DNA of 64,000 bases from Flavobacterium lindanitolerans. GTDB taxonomy: Bacteria > Bacteroidota > Bacteroidia > Flavobacteriales > Flavobacteriaceae. Positions 24,661 through 32,205 of this stretch are shown piece after piece. A program made the translations under genes and the position numbers. The stretch covers positions 62,001-126,000 of the forward strand of contig NZ_PJND01000007.1 of assembly GCF_002846575.1 (NCBI RefSeq). The letters run 5' to 3'. The notes under the pieces were generated by a model, which was given only the letters and a program-made list of their open reading frames with translations, was not told the origin of the DNA and made no database searches. The first letter of the stretch is position 1; each line of letters begins with the position of its first letter.

Positions 24661-25629
24661 ATGTCAATATTAATATACGCAGAATCTGCAGAAGGAAAAT
24701 TCAAGAAAGTAGCTTTCGAATTAGCTTCTTACGGTAAAAAAGTTGCAGAATCTTTAGGCACTACCGTTACAGCCGTAACCATTAACGCCGGTGACGTTTC
24801 CGAATTGTCAAAATACGGAGTCGATAAGGTACTGAAAGTAAACGACGATAAATTATCAAAATTCACAGCTAAGGCCTATGCTGACGCTATCAAACAGGCT
24901 GCCCAGAAAGAAAACACAAAAGTAATTTTGCTTTCTTCTACAACAGACAGCCTTTACCTGGCTCCTCTTGTTGCTGTTTCCCTAAATGCAGGATATGCTT
25001 CAAACGTAGTTGGATTGCCGGTTAGCACTTCTCCTTTTCAGGTAAAAAGAAATGCATTCTCAAACAAGGCTTTCAACATTACAGAAATCAACACCGAAGT
25101 AAAAGTTTTAGGATTGGCTAAAAACTCATACGGAGTTTTTGAAAATGCTGTTTCCCTGACTCAGGAAGATTTCGCTCCATCTATTAGCGATGCTGATTTT
25201 GGAGTAAAAGTAGAAAACGTAGAAAAAGTAACCGGAAAAGTAACTATTGCTGATGCTGAAGTTGTAGTTTCCGGAGGAAGAGGACTAAAAGGCCCTGAAA
25301 ACTGGGGAATGCTTGAAGACTTGGCTGCCGTTTTAGGCGCTGCTACAGCTTGCTCTAAACCGGTTTCAGATTTAGGATGGAGACCTCACAGCGAACACGT
25401 TGGACAAACAGGAAAGCCTGTAGCAACCAACCTGTATATTGCAATTGGAATCTCCGGAGCTATTCAGCATATTGCCGGAATCAACTCTTCTAAAGTAAAA
25501 GTTGTTATCAATCAGGACCCGGATGCGCCTTTCTTCAAAGTAGCCGATTACGGTGTTGTTGGAGATGCTTTTGAAATCGTTCCGAAACTCACGGAAAAAT
25601 TAAAAGAATTCAAGGCAAATAATTCGTAA
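24661..25629 (+). CDS. etfA: Electron transfer flavoprotein, alpha subunit
   Basis: A 322-residue partner of EtfB. The N-terminal domain (about 1-190) precedes the C-terminal FAD-binding domain with VVSGGRGLKGPENWGMLEDLA, KPVSDLGWRPHSEHVGQTGK and the ETF-alpha signature LYIAIGISGAIQHIAGINSSKVKVVINQDPDAPFF (given here in blocks). The 93-nt spacer before it contains short direct repeats (AAATCATAAATCACAAATCA) typical of low-complexity Flavobacterium spacers, and no terminator, so etfBA is most likely an operon. A strong terminator follows. Confidence 0.96.
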   Translation: MSILIYAESAEGKFKKVAFELASYGKKVAESLGTTVTAVTINAGDVSELSKYGVDKVLKVNDDKLSKFTAKAYADAIKQAAQKENTKVILLSSTTDSLYLAPLVAVSLNAGYASNVVGLPVSTSPFQVKRNAFSNKAFNITEINTEVKVLGLAKNSYGVFENAVSLTQEDFAPSISDADFGVKVENVEKVTGKVTIADAEVVVSGGRGLKGPENWGMLEDLAAVLGAATACSKPVSDLGWRPHSEHVGQTGKPVATNLYIAIGISGAIQHIAGINSSKVKVVINQDPDAPFFKVADYGVVGDAFEIVPKLTEKLKEFKANNS

Positions 25630-25656
25630 ATAATTTTTTAAATTGTGCCCATATTA

Positions 25657-25709
25657 GGGCTATCTAAATTTAGATAGGAATATCAAAAATTTAGATAGCC
25701 CTTTTTTTT
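25657..25709 (+). terminator. Strong terminator of etfBA
   Basis: GGGCTATCTAAATTT and AAATTTAGATAGCCC form a perfect 15-bp stem with a 15-nt loop, which itself contains part of a third TTTAGATAG copy. Eight T follow. Confidence 0.92.
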
Positions 25710-25712
25710 CAT

Positions 25713-25720
25713 TATTTTTG
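25713..25720 (+). promoter_or_regulatory. -7 box (TATTTTTG) before the nuclease-thyA operon
   Basis: An exact TAnnTTTG match 4 nt beyond the etfBA terminator; no -33 TTG at the right distance. The leader would be about 62 nt to ATG 25789. Confidence 0.45.
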
Positions 25721-25788
25721 CCCATTGAATATCGAAAGATTCAGTTCAAGCCTTTTTAAAAAACAACAAACAAACATAGACCTTACTA

Positions 25789-26412
25789 ATGAGTTTAGTA
25801 AAACTAACCATAAAAGGAATTTCATACAGCCAAACACAAAATGGCGCTTATGCGCTGATTTTAAATGAAGTGGACGGAGAGCGAAAACTGCCAATCGTAA
25901 TTGGCGCTTTTGAGGCTCAATCAATTGCTATTGCTTTAGAAAAAGAGATAAAGCCGCCCAGGCCGCTAACTCATGACTTGTTTAAAAATTTCGCCGAAAG
26001 GTTCGATATTATAGTAAAGCAGGTCATTATCCATAAGCTTGTCGACGGTGTTTTTTATTCCAGTATCATCTGTGAAAGAGATAAAATAGAAGAAATCATA
26101 GATGCCAGAACATCAGATGCCATTGCTTTGGCACTACGTTTTAACGCTCCTATTTTTACCTATAAAAACATTTTAGACAAAGCCGGGATTTTCTTAAAAA
26201 CAAATCCGCAGGAAAGCGACAACCAGGAACAGGTAGAAGATGTTCTTTCCAATCCGGAAACATTTGGCATGGAAGAATCTAACGAAGCTGGCGAGACCTA
26301 TAACAAACTCAGCCTGTCTGAACTGCACGAACAACTGGAAACGGCTGTTCAGAATGAAGATTATGAGAAGGCAGCCAAAATTCGGGATGAAATTAGTAAA
26401 AGAGAATCTTAA
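25789..26412 (+). CDS. Bifunctional nuclease family protein with UVR motif
   Basis: A 207-residue cytoplasmic protein. Residues about 5-130 form the bifunctional (DNase/RNase) nuclease domain: LPIVIGAFEAQSIAIALE, PRPLTHDLFKNF and ARTSDAIALALRFNAPIF are diagnostic. The C-terminus (about 170-205) carries a UVR helical-hairpin motif, LSELHEQLETAVQNEDYEKAAKIRDEI, as in UvrB/UvrC and Clp regulators. This two-domain layout is standard in Bacteroidota. It leads an operon-like series with thyA 45 nt downstream. Its role in the cell is uncertain; stress or repair is usually proposed. Confidence 0.93.
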   Translation: MSLVKLTIKGISYSQTQNGAYALILNEVDGERKLPIVIGAFEAQSIAIALEKEIKPPRPLTHDLFKNFAERFDIIVKQVIIHKLVDGVFYSSIICERDKIEEIIDARTSDAIALALRFNAPIFTYKNILDKAGIFLKTNPQESDNQEQVEDVLSNPETFGMEESNEAGETYNKLSLSELHEQLETAVQNEDYEKAAKIRDEISKRES

Positions 26413-26457
26413 TCAGGGTTCTTTACAACGTATTAAAACAGCCTAAAGCCTAGAAAG

Positions 26458-27282
26458 ATGCAACAATATTTAGATTTAGTAAAGCACGTTCTCGAAACAG
26501 GAACACAAAAAGGAGACAGAACCGGAATCGGAACAAAAAGCGTTTTTGGTTATCAGATGCGTTTTGACCTGTCTGAAGGTTTCCCTATGGTTACTACCAA
26601 AAAGCTGCATCTTAAATCTATCATCTACGAACTATTGTGGTTTCTGAAAGGCGATACGAATATTGGCTATTTGAATGAAAACGGCGTAAAAATCTGGGAC
26701 GAGTGGGCAGATGAAAATGGCGAACTAGGTCCGGTTTATGGACATCAATGGAGAAACTGGAACAGTGAAGAAATCGACCAGATTACAGAACTGATTGAAA
26801 TATTAAAAACCAACCCAAACAGCAGAAGAATGTTGGTTTCTGCATGGAACCCATCTGTATTACCTGATACTTCCAAATCTTTCGCAGAAAATGTTGCAAA
26901 CGGAAAAGTAGCACTTCCGCCCTGCCACGCCTTTTTTCAGTTTTATGTAGCAGATGGCAAATTATCCTGCCAGTTATATCAAAGAAGCGCCGATATCTTT
27001 TTAGGAGTGCCTTTTAACATAGCATCTTATGCATTATTGACATTGATGATTGCTCAGGTTTGCGATTTAAAACCGGGAGATTTTATCCATACTTTTGGTG
27101 ACGCGCACATCTATAACAACCATATTGAACAATTAGAGTTGCAGCTTTCCCGCGACCCGAAACCGCTGCCAAAAATGATTCTGAATCCGAATGTCAAAAA
27201 TATTCTCGATTTCAAATTTGAGGACTTTACTTTAGAAGGCTATGAGCCGCACCCTCACATTAAAGGAGCAGTCGCGGTTTAA
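26458..27282 (+). CDS. thyA: Thymidylate synthase
   Basis: A 274-residue enzyme that methylates dUMP to dTMP with methylenetetrahydrofolate, releasing dihydrofolate. Catalytic Cys156 sits in [12 protein letters not shown]. Other hallmarks are [19 protein letters not shown], the [11 protein letters not shown] segment, [23 protein letters not shown] and [12 protein letters not shown]. The length is close to the usual 264. Dihydrofolate made here is recycled by the folA product encoded 1.4 kb downstream in the same run of genes. Confidence 0.98.
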   Translation: MQQYLDLVKHVLETGTQKGDRTGIGTKSVFGYQMRFDLSEGFPMVTTKKLHLKSIIYELLWFLKGDTNIGYLNENGVKIWDEWADENGELGPVYGHQWRNWNSEEIDQITELIEILKTNPNSRRMLVSAWNPSVLPDTSKSFAENVANGKVALPPCHAFFQFYVADGKLSCQLYQRSADIFLGVPFNIASYALLTLMIAQVCDLKPGDFIHTFGDAHIYNNHIEQLELQLSRDPKPLPKMILNPNVKNILDFKFEDFTLEGYEPHPHIKGAVAV

Positions 27283-27297
27283 AACTAATTTACACTT

Positions 27298-28236
27298 ATG
27301 AAATCATTTCTACTTTCGGTATTATTTTTAATGATGCCTGTCTTGCTATTGGCGCAAGACGGAAAAGACAAAAAAACGCTCCTGGATTCTCTGGAAAACC
27401 CAACAGTCAAGGACAATTATACGTATTATAAGATTGTAAAAAACCATAATATTCCGAGTGATTCTTATGAAATAAGAAATTATTATCGTTCCGGGAAACT
27501 GTATGCAGAAGGAAAAACCACCGACAGTCTTGGCTATAACAAAACCGGAAAATTCATAACATATTACGAAAACGGCAACAAAAAAAGCGAAGGAAGTTAT
27601 ACCAACTCTAACCCTACAGGCCCTTATAAAACCTGGTATGAAAACGGCAAATTACAAATGGACGCCGAATATTTTGATACAGAAAAAACAATCGGGAATT
27701 TAAAAATCAATCAATTTTATGATGCCAAAGGAAAACAGACCGTCAAAGATGGAAACGGCGTCTATGAGGAGGAAAGTTATGGCGGAAAATCCAGCGGCAA
27801 AATAAAAGATGGCCTCAAGGAAGGCGAATGGAAAGGTAGCAACACTACCACAAAAGCTACTTTTATAGAATTTTACAACGCAGGAAATCTTATCTCCGGC
27901 GAAAGTACCGATTCTGATTCTCAAAAATACCCTTATCGTGAAATCCTTGAAAATCCGGAACCCTACAAAGGAATGGAAAACTTTTATAAATATGTGGCAG
28001 CAAATTTTCATATTGAGAATGTCGACACTCCAGTTAGTGACAAAATCATTGTGAGTTTTATCGTTGAAAAAGACGGTTCGGTAGCCAATATAAAAATACT
28101 AAAAGGCTTAGGCGGACAATTAGACCTGGAAGCTAAACGAATTGTAAAAAAATATAACGGATGGAAGCCGGGAAAAGTCAGAGGAATGTTCGCCAGAATC
28201 TCTTTGGCTCTGCCAATAGCTATTCACATCGACTAA
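27298..28236 (+). CDS. Exported MORN-repeat protein with TonB C-terminal domain
   Basis: A 312-residue protein with signal peptide (about 1-19, VLLLAQ). Residues about 55-190 contain MORN-variant (YwqK-like) repeats: YYRSGKLYAEGK, YYENGNKKSEGSY, WYENGKLQMDAEY, GLKEGEWKG. The last 80 residues (VSDKIIVSFIVEKDGSVANIKILKGLGGQLDLEAKRIV...W) are a TonB-C-type domain, here without the N-terminal TM helix and Pro-rich linker of a true TonB, so it is probably a free periplasmic protein. It begins 15 nt after thyA, but no functional link to folate metabolism is evident. Confidence 0.88.
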   Translation: MKSFLLSVLFLMMPVLLLAQDGKDKKTLLDSLENPTVKDNYTYYKIVKNHNIPSDSYEIRNYYRSGKLYAEGKTTDSLGYNKTGKFITYYENGNKKSEGSYTNSNPTGPYKTWYENGKLQMDAEYFDTEKTIGNLKINQFYDAKGKQTVKDGNGVYEEESYGGKSSGKIKDGLKEGEWKGSNTTTKATFIEFYNAGNLISGESTDSDSQKYPYREILENPEPYKGMENFYKYVAANFHIENVDTPVSDKIIVSFIVEKDGSVANIKILKGLGGQLDLEAKRIVKKYNGWKPGKVRGMFARISLALPIAIHID

Positions 28237-28307
28237 TAAAAAACATTCTTCAGTAGCTTTTAAAATTTTAAAAATAAATCTTATCTTTAAAATCAAATTT
28301 CTATCGT

Positions 28308-28646
28308 ATGGAAAATAACCAACACGAACTCTACGAATATGCCCGTCGCAGGATGAAACAGAAAAAACGTCTGTATTTCCACTTTATCCTGTTCTTTGTT
28401 GGAAGTATTTTTTTCCTCATCATTCACAGGGTATTAGACCTCGACATTTATCCGGGCTCTAATTGGGATTTATGGGCTATAGTCGTCTGGGCATTTATCT
28501 TTGTTCTTCATTTTATACGGGTATTTATTACTGATAGCTTCATGAACAAAAACTGGGAAAGGTCCCAAATTGACAAACTGGTCGCAAAACAAGAACGAAA
28601 AATACAGCAATTGCAGTCTAAAATCGACAACAACCCACAATCTTAA
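28308..28646 (+). CDS. 2TM domain protein
   Basis: A 112-residue inner membrane protein. The charged start YEYARRRMKQKKRLYFHF leads into two helices (about 24-44 and 56-76), followed by the conserved FMNKNWERSQIDKLVAKQERKIQQL amphipathic tail. This is the Bacteroidota 2TM domain, sometimes fused to LytTR or histidine kinases; here it stands alone. It lies 11 nt before folA. Function unknown. Confidence 0.9.
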   Translation: MENNQHELYEYARRRMKQKKRLYFHFILFFVGSIFFLIIHRVLDLDIYPGSNWDLWAIVVWAFIFVLHFIRVFITDSFMNKNWERSQIDKLVAKQERKIQQLQSKIDNNPQS

Positions 28647-28657
28647 ATACCTTCCTG

Positions 28658-29140
28658 ATGATTACCCTAATTGCTGCTGCTGCAGAAAACAATGCTCTTG
28701 GAAAAGACAATGCCATGCTTTGGCACTTACCGGATGACTTTAAACGGTTTAAAGCAATCACTACAGGGCATCATATTATTATGGGAAGAAAAACTTTTGA
28801 AAGCTTTCCCAAACCTTTACCTAACCGTACTCATGTCATCATAACCCGTCAGAAAAAATATGCTCCGGAAGGATGCATTGTGGTTGACAGTATGGAAAAC
28901 GCCATTGCCGCCTGCCCTAAAGATGAAGATATTTTTATTATTGGCGGAGGCGAAATCTACAACCTCGGAATGCCGTTTGCCGACACAATCGAACTCACAA
29001 GAGTTCATGATTCGTTTGAAGCCGATGCCTTCTTTCCTGAAATAAACCGTAACGAATGGGAATTGATTTCTGAAGAATACCATCCAGCCGATGAAAAACA
29101 CAAAGTTGATTTCAGTTTTCAGACTTTCGCAAGAAAATAA
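28658..29140 (+). CDS. folA: Dihydrofolate reductase
   Basis: A 160-residue NADPH-dependent enzyme that reduces dihydrofolate to tetrahydrofolate. The family features are ITLIAAAAENNALGKDNAMLWHLPDDFKRFK (catalytic acid Asp in LPDDF), the cofactor segment IIMGRKTFESFP, IFIIGGGEIYNLGMPFADTIELTRV, and a final beta-strand FSFQTFARK. The usual length is about 160. It closes the thyA operon-like run, a natural pairing. Confidence 0.97.
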   Translation: MITLIAAAAENNALGKDNAMLWHLPDDFKRFKAITTGHHIIMGRKTFESFPKPLPNRTHVIITRQKKYAPEGCIVVDSMENAIAACPKDEDIFIIGGGEIYNLGMPFADTIELTRVHDSFEADAFFPEINRNEWELISEEYHPADEKHKVDFSFQTFARK

Positions 29141-29206
29141 AAATTGATTATAAGGGATTTTTTCGCCAAAAAAGATTCTTACATATAGGTTTATAAACTT
29201 GTCCTC

Positions 29207-29265
29207 TTTTGCGGCTCTGCGCCTTTGCGTGAAACAATTGCTCGCAAAGACGCAGAGCCGCGAAG
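29207..29265. repeat. REP-like palindrome (TTTGCGGCTCTGCG type)
   Basis: The left arm TTTTGCGGCTCTGCGCCTTT (continuing GCG) is mirrored by CGCAAAGACGCAGAGCCGCG at 29243-29262, leaving a 13-nt loop. This 'rules of tttgcg' palindrome recurs in intergenic regions of many Bacteroidota genomes and is far more GC-rich than its surroundings. An open frame over it (29199-29390) is not a gene. The remaining bases between folA and the next gene (29141-29489) hold only this element and one terminator. Confidence 0.8.
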
Positions 29266-29415
29266 TAATTAAAATCTTTTTGAAGGAATGTTTTGAAAGA
29301 GAGTCTTTTCCGAGTCCCTTTTCCTTTTATATGGAATATTTAAATGGGTCTAATCATTCTAATCCATGGCTAAAATCCGCCATTCCTTGATTTGACATAA
29401 CTGCCTGATACCTAT

Positions 29416-29450
29416 CAAAAAAAAACATCCTGAAAAAATTCCAGGATGTT
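29416..29450 (-). terminator. Terminator of the small membrane gene
   Basis: On the minus strand AACATCCTG pairs with CAGGATGTT around a 9-nt loop and is followed by eight T. It lies 40 nt after the stop of the gene at 29490-29807. Confidence 0.88.
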
Positions 29451-29489
29451 CATAGTTAAACGATTCAATACTATTTTCTCAGAAAACAA

Positions 29490-29807
29490 CTACTCTATAG
29501 ACAGTATCTGATAACTTAAAATAAATATTAGTGCCGCCATCAAAACTCCGGAGATGAAGATAATGACATTGGCAAATTTTCGAGAATACATCTCAAAAAA
29601 GCCTTTAATACCAAATACCACAAAGGTACTAAAAACGAAAAAAACTAAAATTTCCAAAAACAAATTTAACCCTAAGAACGTTTGTGGCACCCCAATTTCA
29701 GCGTCGTTTTTAAAAACGCCGCCGTCGATACTGTTCACAAGAAAAAATGAGATAGCTAGTGCCAGTAGTATCCATTTCAGTTCTGCTATTAATAACCTTG
29801 AAAACAT
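29490..29807 (-). CDS. Small three-TM membrane protein
   Basis: A 105-residue protein with hydrophobic helices at about 8-26, 45-68 and 78-100, and short charged loops (SIDGGVFKNDAEIGV, EMYSRKF). It has its own terminator and no operon partner. I recognise no family. The frame is conserved in character and starts with a normal ATG, so it is probably real. Confidence 0.7.
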   Translation of the reverse strand: MFSRLLIAELKWILLALAISFFLVNSIDGGVFKNDAEIGVPQTFLGLNLFLEILVFFVFSTFVVFGIKGFFEMYSRKFANVIIFISGVLMAALIFILSYQILSIE

Positions 29808-29958
29808 GTGATTGAATTGTTTTGTTTAACAATGTAAAATTGCACAATATAAATACGCAGCGCAATCGCCTAATTTTGGTAAATTTTTTTCTAACCTAAT
29901 TTAGTGACCCTCTGCCTACCCGTTCTTAAAACAACTCAACCATATTAAATTGATGTTG

Positions 29959-29988
29959 TTTGTTATCAATTATAATAGTTTATCTTTG
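29959..29988 (+). promoter_or_regulatory. Sigma-A promoter of ubiE-porT
   Basis: TTTG at 29959-29962, 18 nt, then TATCTTTG at 29981-29988: a full consensus match. The predicted start (about 29995) lies downstream of an in-frame ATG at 29953, which fixes the true start codon at 30004. Confidence 0.75.
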
Positions 29989-30003
29989 CGCAAACTATTG
30001 AAA

Positions 30004-30735
30004 ATGTCAGAGAACGTCACTCCCTATAAAGGTTCTTCTTTAGGAAAGAAAGAGCAGGTTGAGCAAATGTTTGATACGATTTCCGGAAAATACGACGGAT
30101 TAAACCGCGTTATCTCTTTTGGTATCGATATCAAATGGAGAAAAAAAGTATTGAAGATTGTAGCCTCAAAACAACCGGAAACCATTTTAGATATTGCTAC
30201 CGGAACGGGAGATTTGGCCATATTAATGTCACAGACCAGGGCTTCAAAAATAATAGGACTTGATATTTCCGCAGGAATGCTGGAAGTGGGAAGAAAAAAA
30301 ATCGAAGCCAAAAACCTTTCAGACAGAATCGAAATGATTCAGGCCGATTCAGAAAACATGCCTTTTGAGGACAATTCTTTTGATGCTATTACGGTTGCTT
30401 TTGGAGTCAGAAACTTTGAACATCTTGAAAAAGGACTATCAGAAATCCTGCGTGTACTTAAACCTGGCGGAATTTTTGTTATTTTAGAAACTTCGAATCC
30501 AACAAAATCACCCTATAAACAATTTTATAATTTCTATACAAAAAACATCCTTCCTCTTATAGGAAAGCTGTTTTCTAAAGACAATGCCGCCTATGGCTAT
30601 CTTTCAGAATCTGCGTCAGTTTTCCCTTTTGGCGAAGCCTTAAACAATATTTTGAGAAAAATTGGGTTTATAGAAGTTGCAGACCAACCACAAACCTTTG
30701 GAGTTGCAACCATTTACTCTGCCTCTAAGAAATAA
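30004..30735 (+). CDS. ubiE: Demethylmenaquinone methyltransferase
   Basis: A 243-residue SAM-dependent enzyme that makes the last step of menaquinone synthesis (also called menG). The start at 30004 ([11 protein letters not shown]) is chosen because the promoter overlaps the upstream part of the frame. The Rossmann motif is [15 protein letters not shown], followed by [31 protein letters not shown] (UbiE signature) and [32 protein letters not shown] matches the family C-terminus. The porT gene follows after 2 nt. Confidence 0.96.
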   Translation: MSENVTPYKGSSLGKKEQVEQMFDTISGKYDGLNRVISFGIDIKWRKKVLKIVASKQPETILDIATGTGDLAILMSQTRASKIIGLDISAGMLEVGRKKIEAKNLSDRIEMIQADSENMPFEDNSFDAITVAFGVRNFEHLEKGLSEILRVLKPGGIFVILETSNPTKSPYKQFYNFYTKNILPLIGKLFSKDNAAYGYLSESASVFPFGEALNNILRKIGFIEVADQPQTFGVATIYSASKK

Positions 30736-30737
30736 AT

Positions 30738-31442
30738 ATGAAAAAAATATTTGCGATTTTTCTTTTATCCCTTTCCTTGAATAGTCAGGCGCAATTTGGC
30801 ACCAACCTATTCAGCAAAGACCCTATTATCAATTTGGAAAACTGGGATAAACAGCGTGTCCATTGGGGCTACTTCCTCGGATTTAATGCCTATGACTTTA
30901 AATTCGATTACAAGCAGCCCGGAAAAGAAATACAAGTGAAAGGAACAACCGGATTTAACGTAGGTCTTATAGGAAATTTAAGGCTGCACGAATATATCGA
31001 CCTTCGCTTTGAACCCGGATTATACTATACGCAAAGAGACCTTCTTTTCCCTGGCTTTGAGAGTGAAAGCGATGCTTTAAGACAAGTAAAGTCGACTTAT
31101 ATCCATTTCCCTTTATTATTAAAGTTTTCTTCGATGAGAACCGGAAATATCCGTCCGTTTTTAGTTGGTGGTGTTTCAACTTCCCTAAATCTGGGCAGTA
31201 ATTCAAAGTCAAAAGAAGACAACTTAAATGACCGTTTCAGAATGAAACAATGGACAAATAATTACGAACTGGGATTTGGAGTTGATCTATATCTGGAATA
31301 TTTCAAATTTTCTCCTTCTATCCGGGGTATATTCGGATTGGATGATGAGTTAATTCGTGATAATGACCCAAACAGTCCATGGACAAGCAATGTCGGTTCA
31401 ATGAAAACCAGAGGCGTTTTTGTCAATTTTACTTTCCAATAG
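30738..31442 (+). CDS. porT: Type IX secretion outer membrane protein PorT
   Basis: A 234-residue outer membrane beta-barrel with signal peptide (NSQAQ). Short strand blocks (WGYFLGFNAYDFKFDY, GTTGFNVGLIGNLRLHEYIDLRFEPGLYYTQR) match the PorT/SprT family needed for T9SS assembly. ubiE-porT adjacency is conserved in Flavobacteriia. It ends in FVNFTFQ, with a terminal aromatic as for outer membrane proteins. It starts 2 nt after ubiE and faces the RNA methyltransferase gene 2 nt away. Confidence 0.92.
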   Translation: MKKIFAIFLLSLSLNSQAQFGTNLFSKDPIINLENWDKQRVHWGYFLGFNAYDFKFDYKQPGKEIQVKGTTGFNVGLIGNLRLHEYIDLRFEPGLYYTQRDLLFPGFESESDALRQVKSTYIHFPLLLKFSSMRTGNIRPFLVGGVSTSLNLGSNSKSKEDNLNDRFRMKQWTNNYELGFGVDLYLEYFKFSPSIRGIFGLDDELIRDNDPNSPWTSNVGSMKTRGVFVNFTFQ

Positions 31443-31444
31443 AC

Positions 31445-32170
31445 TTAGCTTCTTTTGAATTCGCTTAGGATAATGGCAGTAGCAGTAGCCACATTAAGGC
31501 TTTCCGTTAACTGTAGATTTCCAAATCTCGGAATAGCCAGCCTATGATTCACGGTTTGTTCAATTTGGGATGAAATTCCGTTGGCCTCATTGCCCATGAC
31601 AATAATTCCTTCTTTCGGTAATTCAGTCTTATAAATGTTGTCACCGTCCATGAAAGTTCCAAAAACAGGCAAATTAGTTTCGGATATAAACTTTTCAAGA
31701 TTTACATAACTAACATTCACTCGCGCAATTGAACCCATAGTAGCCTGCACGACCTTAGGATTATAAATATCAACCGTTTCCTCAGAACAGACCAATTCGG
31801 AAATGCCAAACCAATCACATAAACGTATTATAGTGCCCAGATTTCCCGGGTCGCGGATGTCATCCAGCGTAACAATTAATCCGGTTTCGTTTATCTTTTT
31901 AGGTTCCGGTTTTCTGAAAACGGCAAGACAATCATTTGGAGTAGTCAGGGCACTGATCTTTTTCAATTCGCTTTCGGAAATGTTTATTATCTTTTTTGGA
32001 TTTACGTCAGGAAAAACCGCAGTTGTCGTAAATAAATATTCCAGAAAAAAATCAGAATGGATTAGTTCCTGAATCACTTTTTTGCCTTCGGCAAAAAATA
32101 ATTGGTGCTCTTTTCTGAATTTTTTCTGCTGTAAGCCCGTTATTAATTTTATTTGGTTTTTGCTAACCAT
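31445..32170 (-). CDS. TrmH/SpoU-family RNA 2'-O-methyltransferase
   Basis: A 241-residue SPOUT enzyme. The N-terminal substrate-binding region (about 1-80: QQKKFRKEHQLFFAEGKKVIQEL) precedes the trefoil-knot domain with motif 1 LDDIRDPGNLGTIIRLCDWFGI, motif 2 IIVMGNEANGIS and motif 3 LTESLNVATATAIIL. It methylates a ribose 2'-OH, most likely in 23S rRNA; the exact site (RlmB-like or other) cannot be told from sequence alone. It diverges from tamL and converges on porT. Confidence 0.92.
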   Translation of the reverse strand: MVSKNQIKLITGLQQKKFRKEHQLFFAEGKKVIQELIHSDFFLEYLFTTTAVFPDVNPKKIINISESELKKISALTTPNDCLAVFRKPEPKKINETGLIVTLDDIRDPGNLGTIIRLCDWFGISELVCSEETVDIYNPKVVQATMGSIARVNVSYVNLEKFISETNLPVFGTFMDGDNIYKTELPKEGIIVMGNEANGISSQIEQTVNHRLAIPRFGNLQLTESLNVATATAIILSEFKRS

Positions 32171-32186
32171 AAAAAATGTATTTTTG
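32160..32186 (+). promoter_or_regulatory. Promoter of tamL
   Basis: TATTTTTG at 32179-32186 is a full -7 match; a TTG at 32160-32162 gives 16 nt spacing, slightly short (another TTTG at 32152 gives 23 nt). The predicted start near 32193 leaves a leader of about 13 nt before the TTG start codon. Confidence 0.55.
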
Positions 32187-32205
32187 AATTAAATATGCCC
32201 GACAC

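Noticed and set aside
29199..29390. 63-codon open frame over the palindrome after folA
   Set aside because: Its first half is the translated REP-like palindrome; no coding character beyond it.
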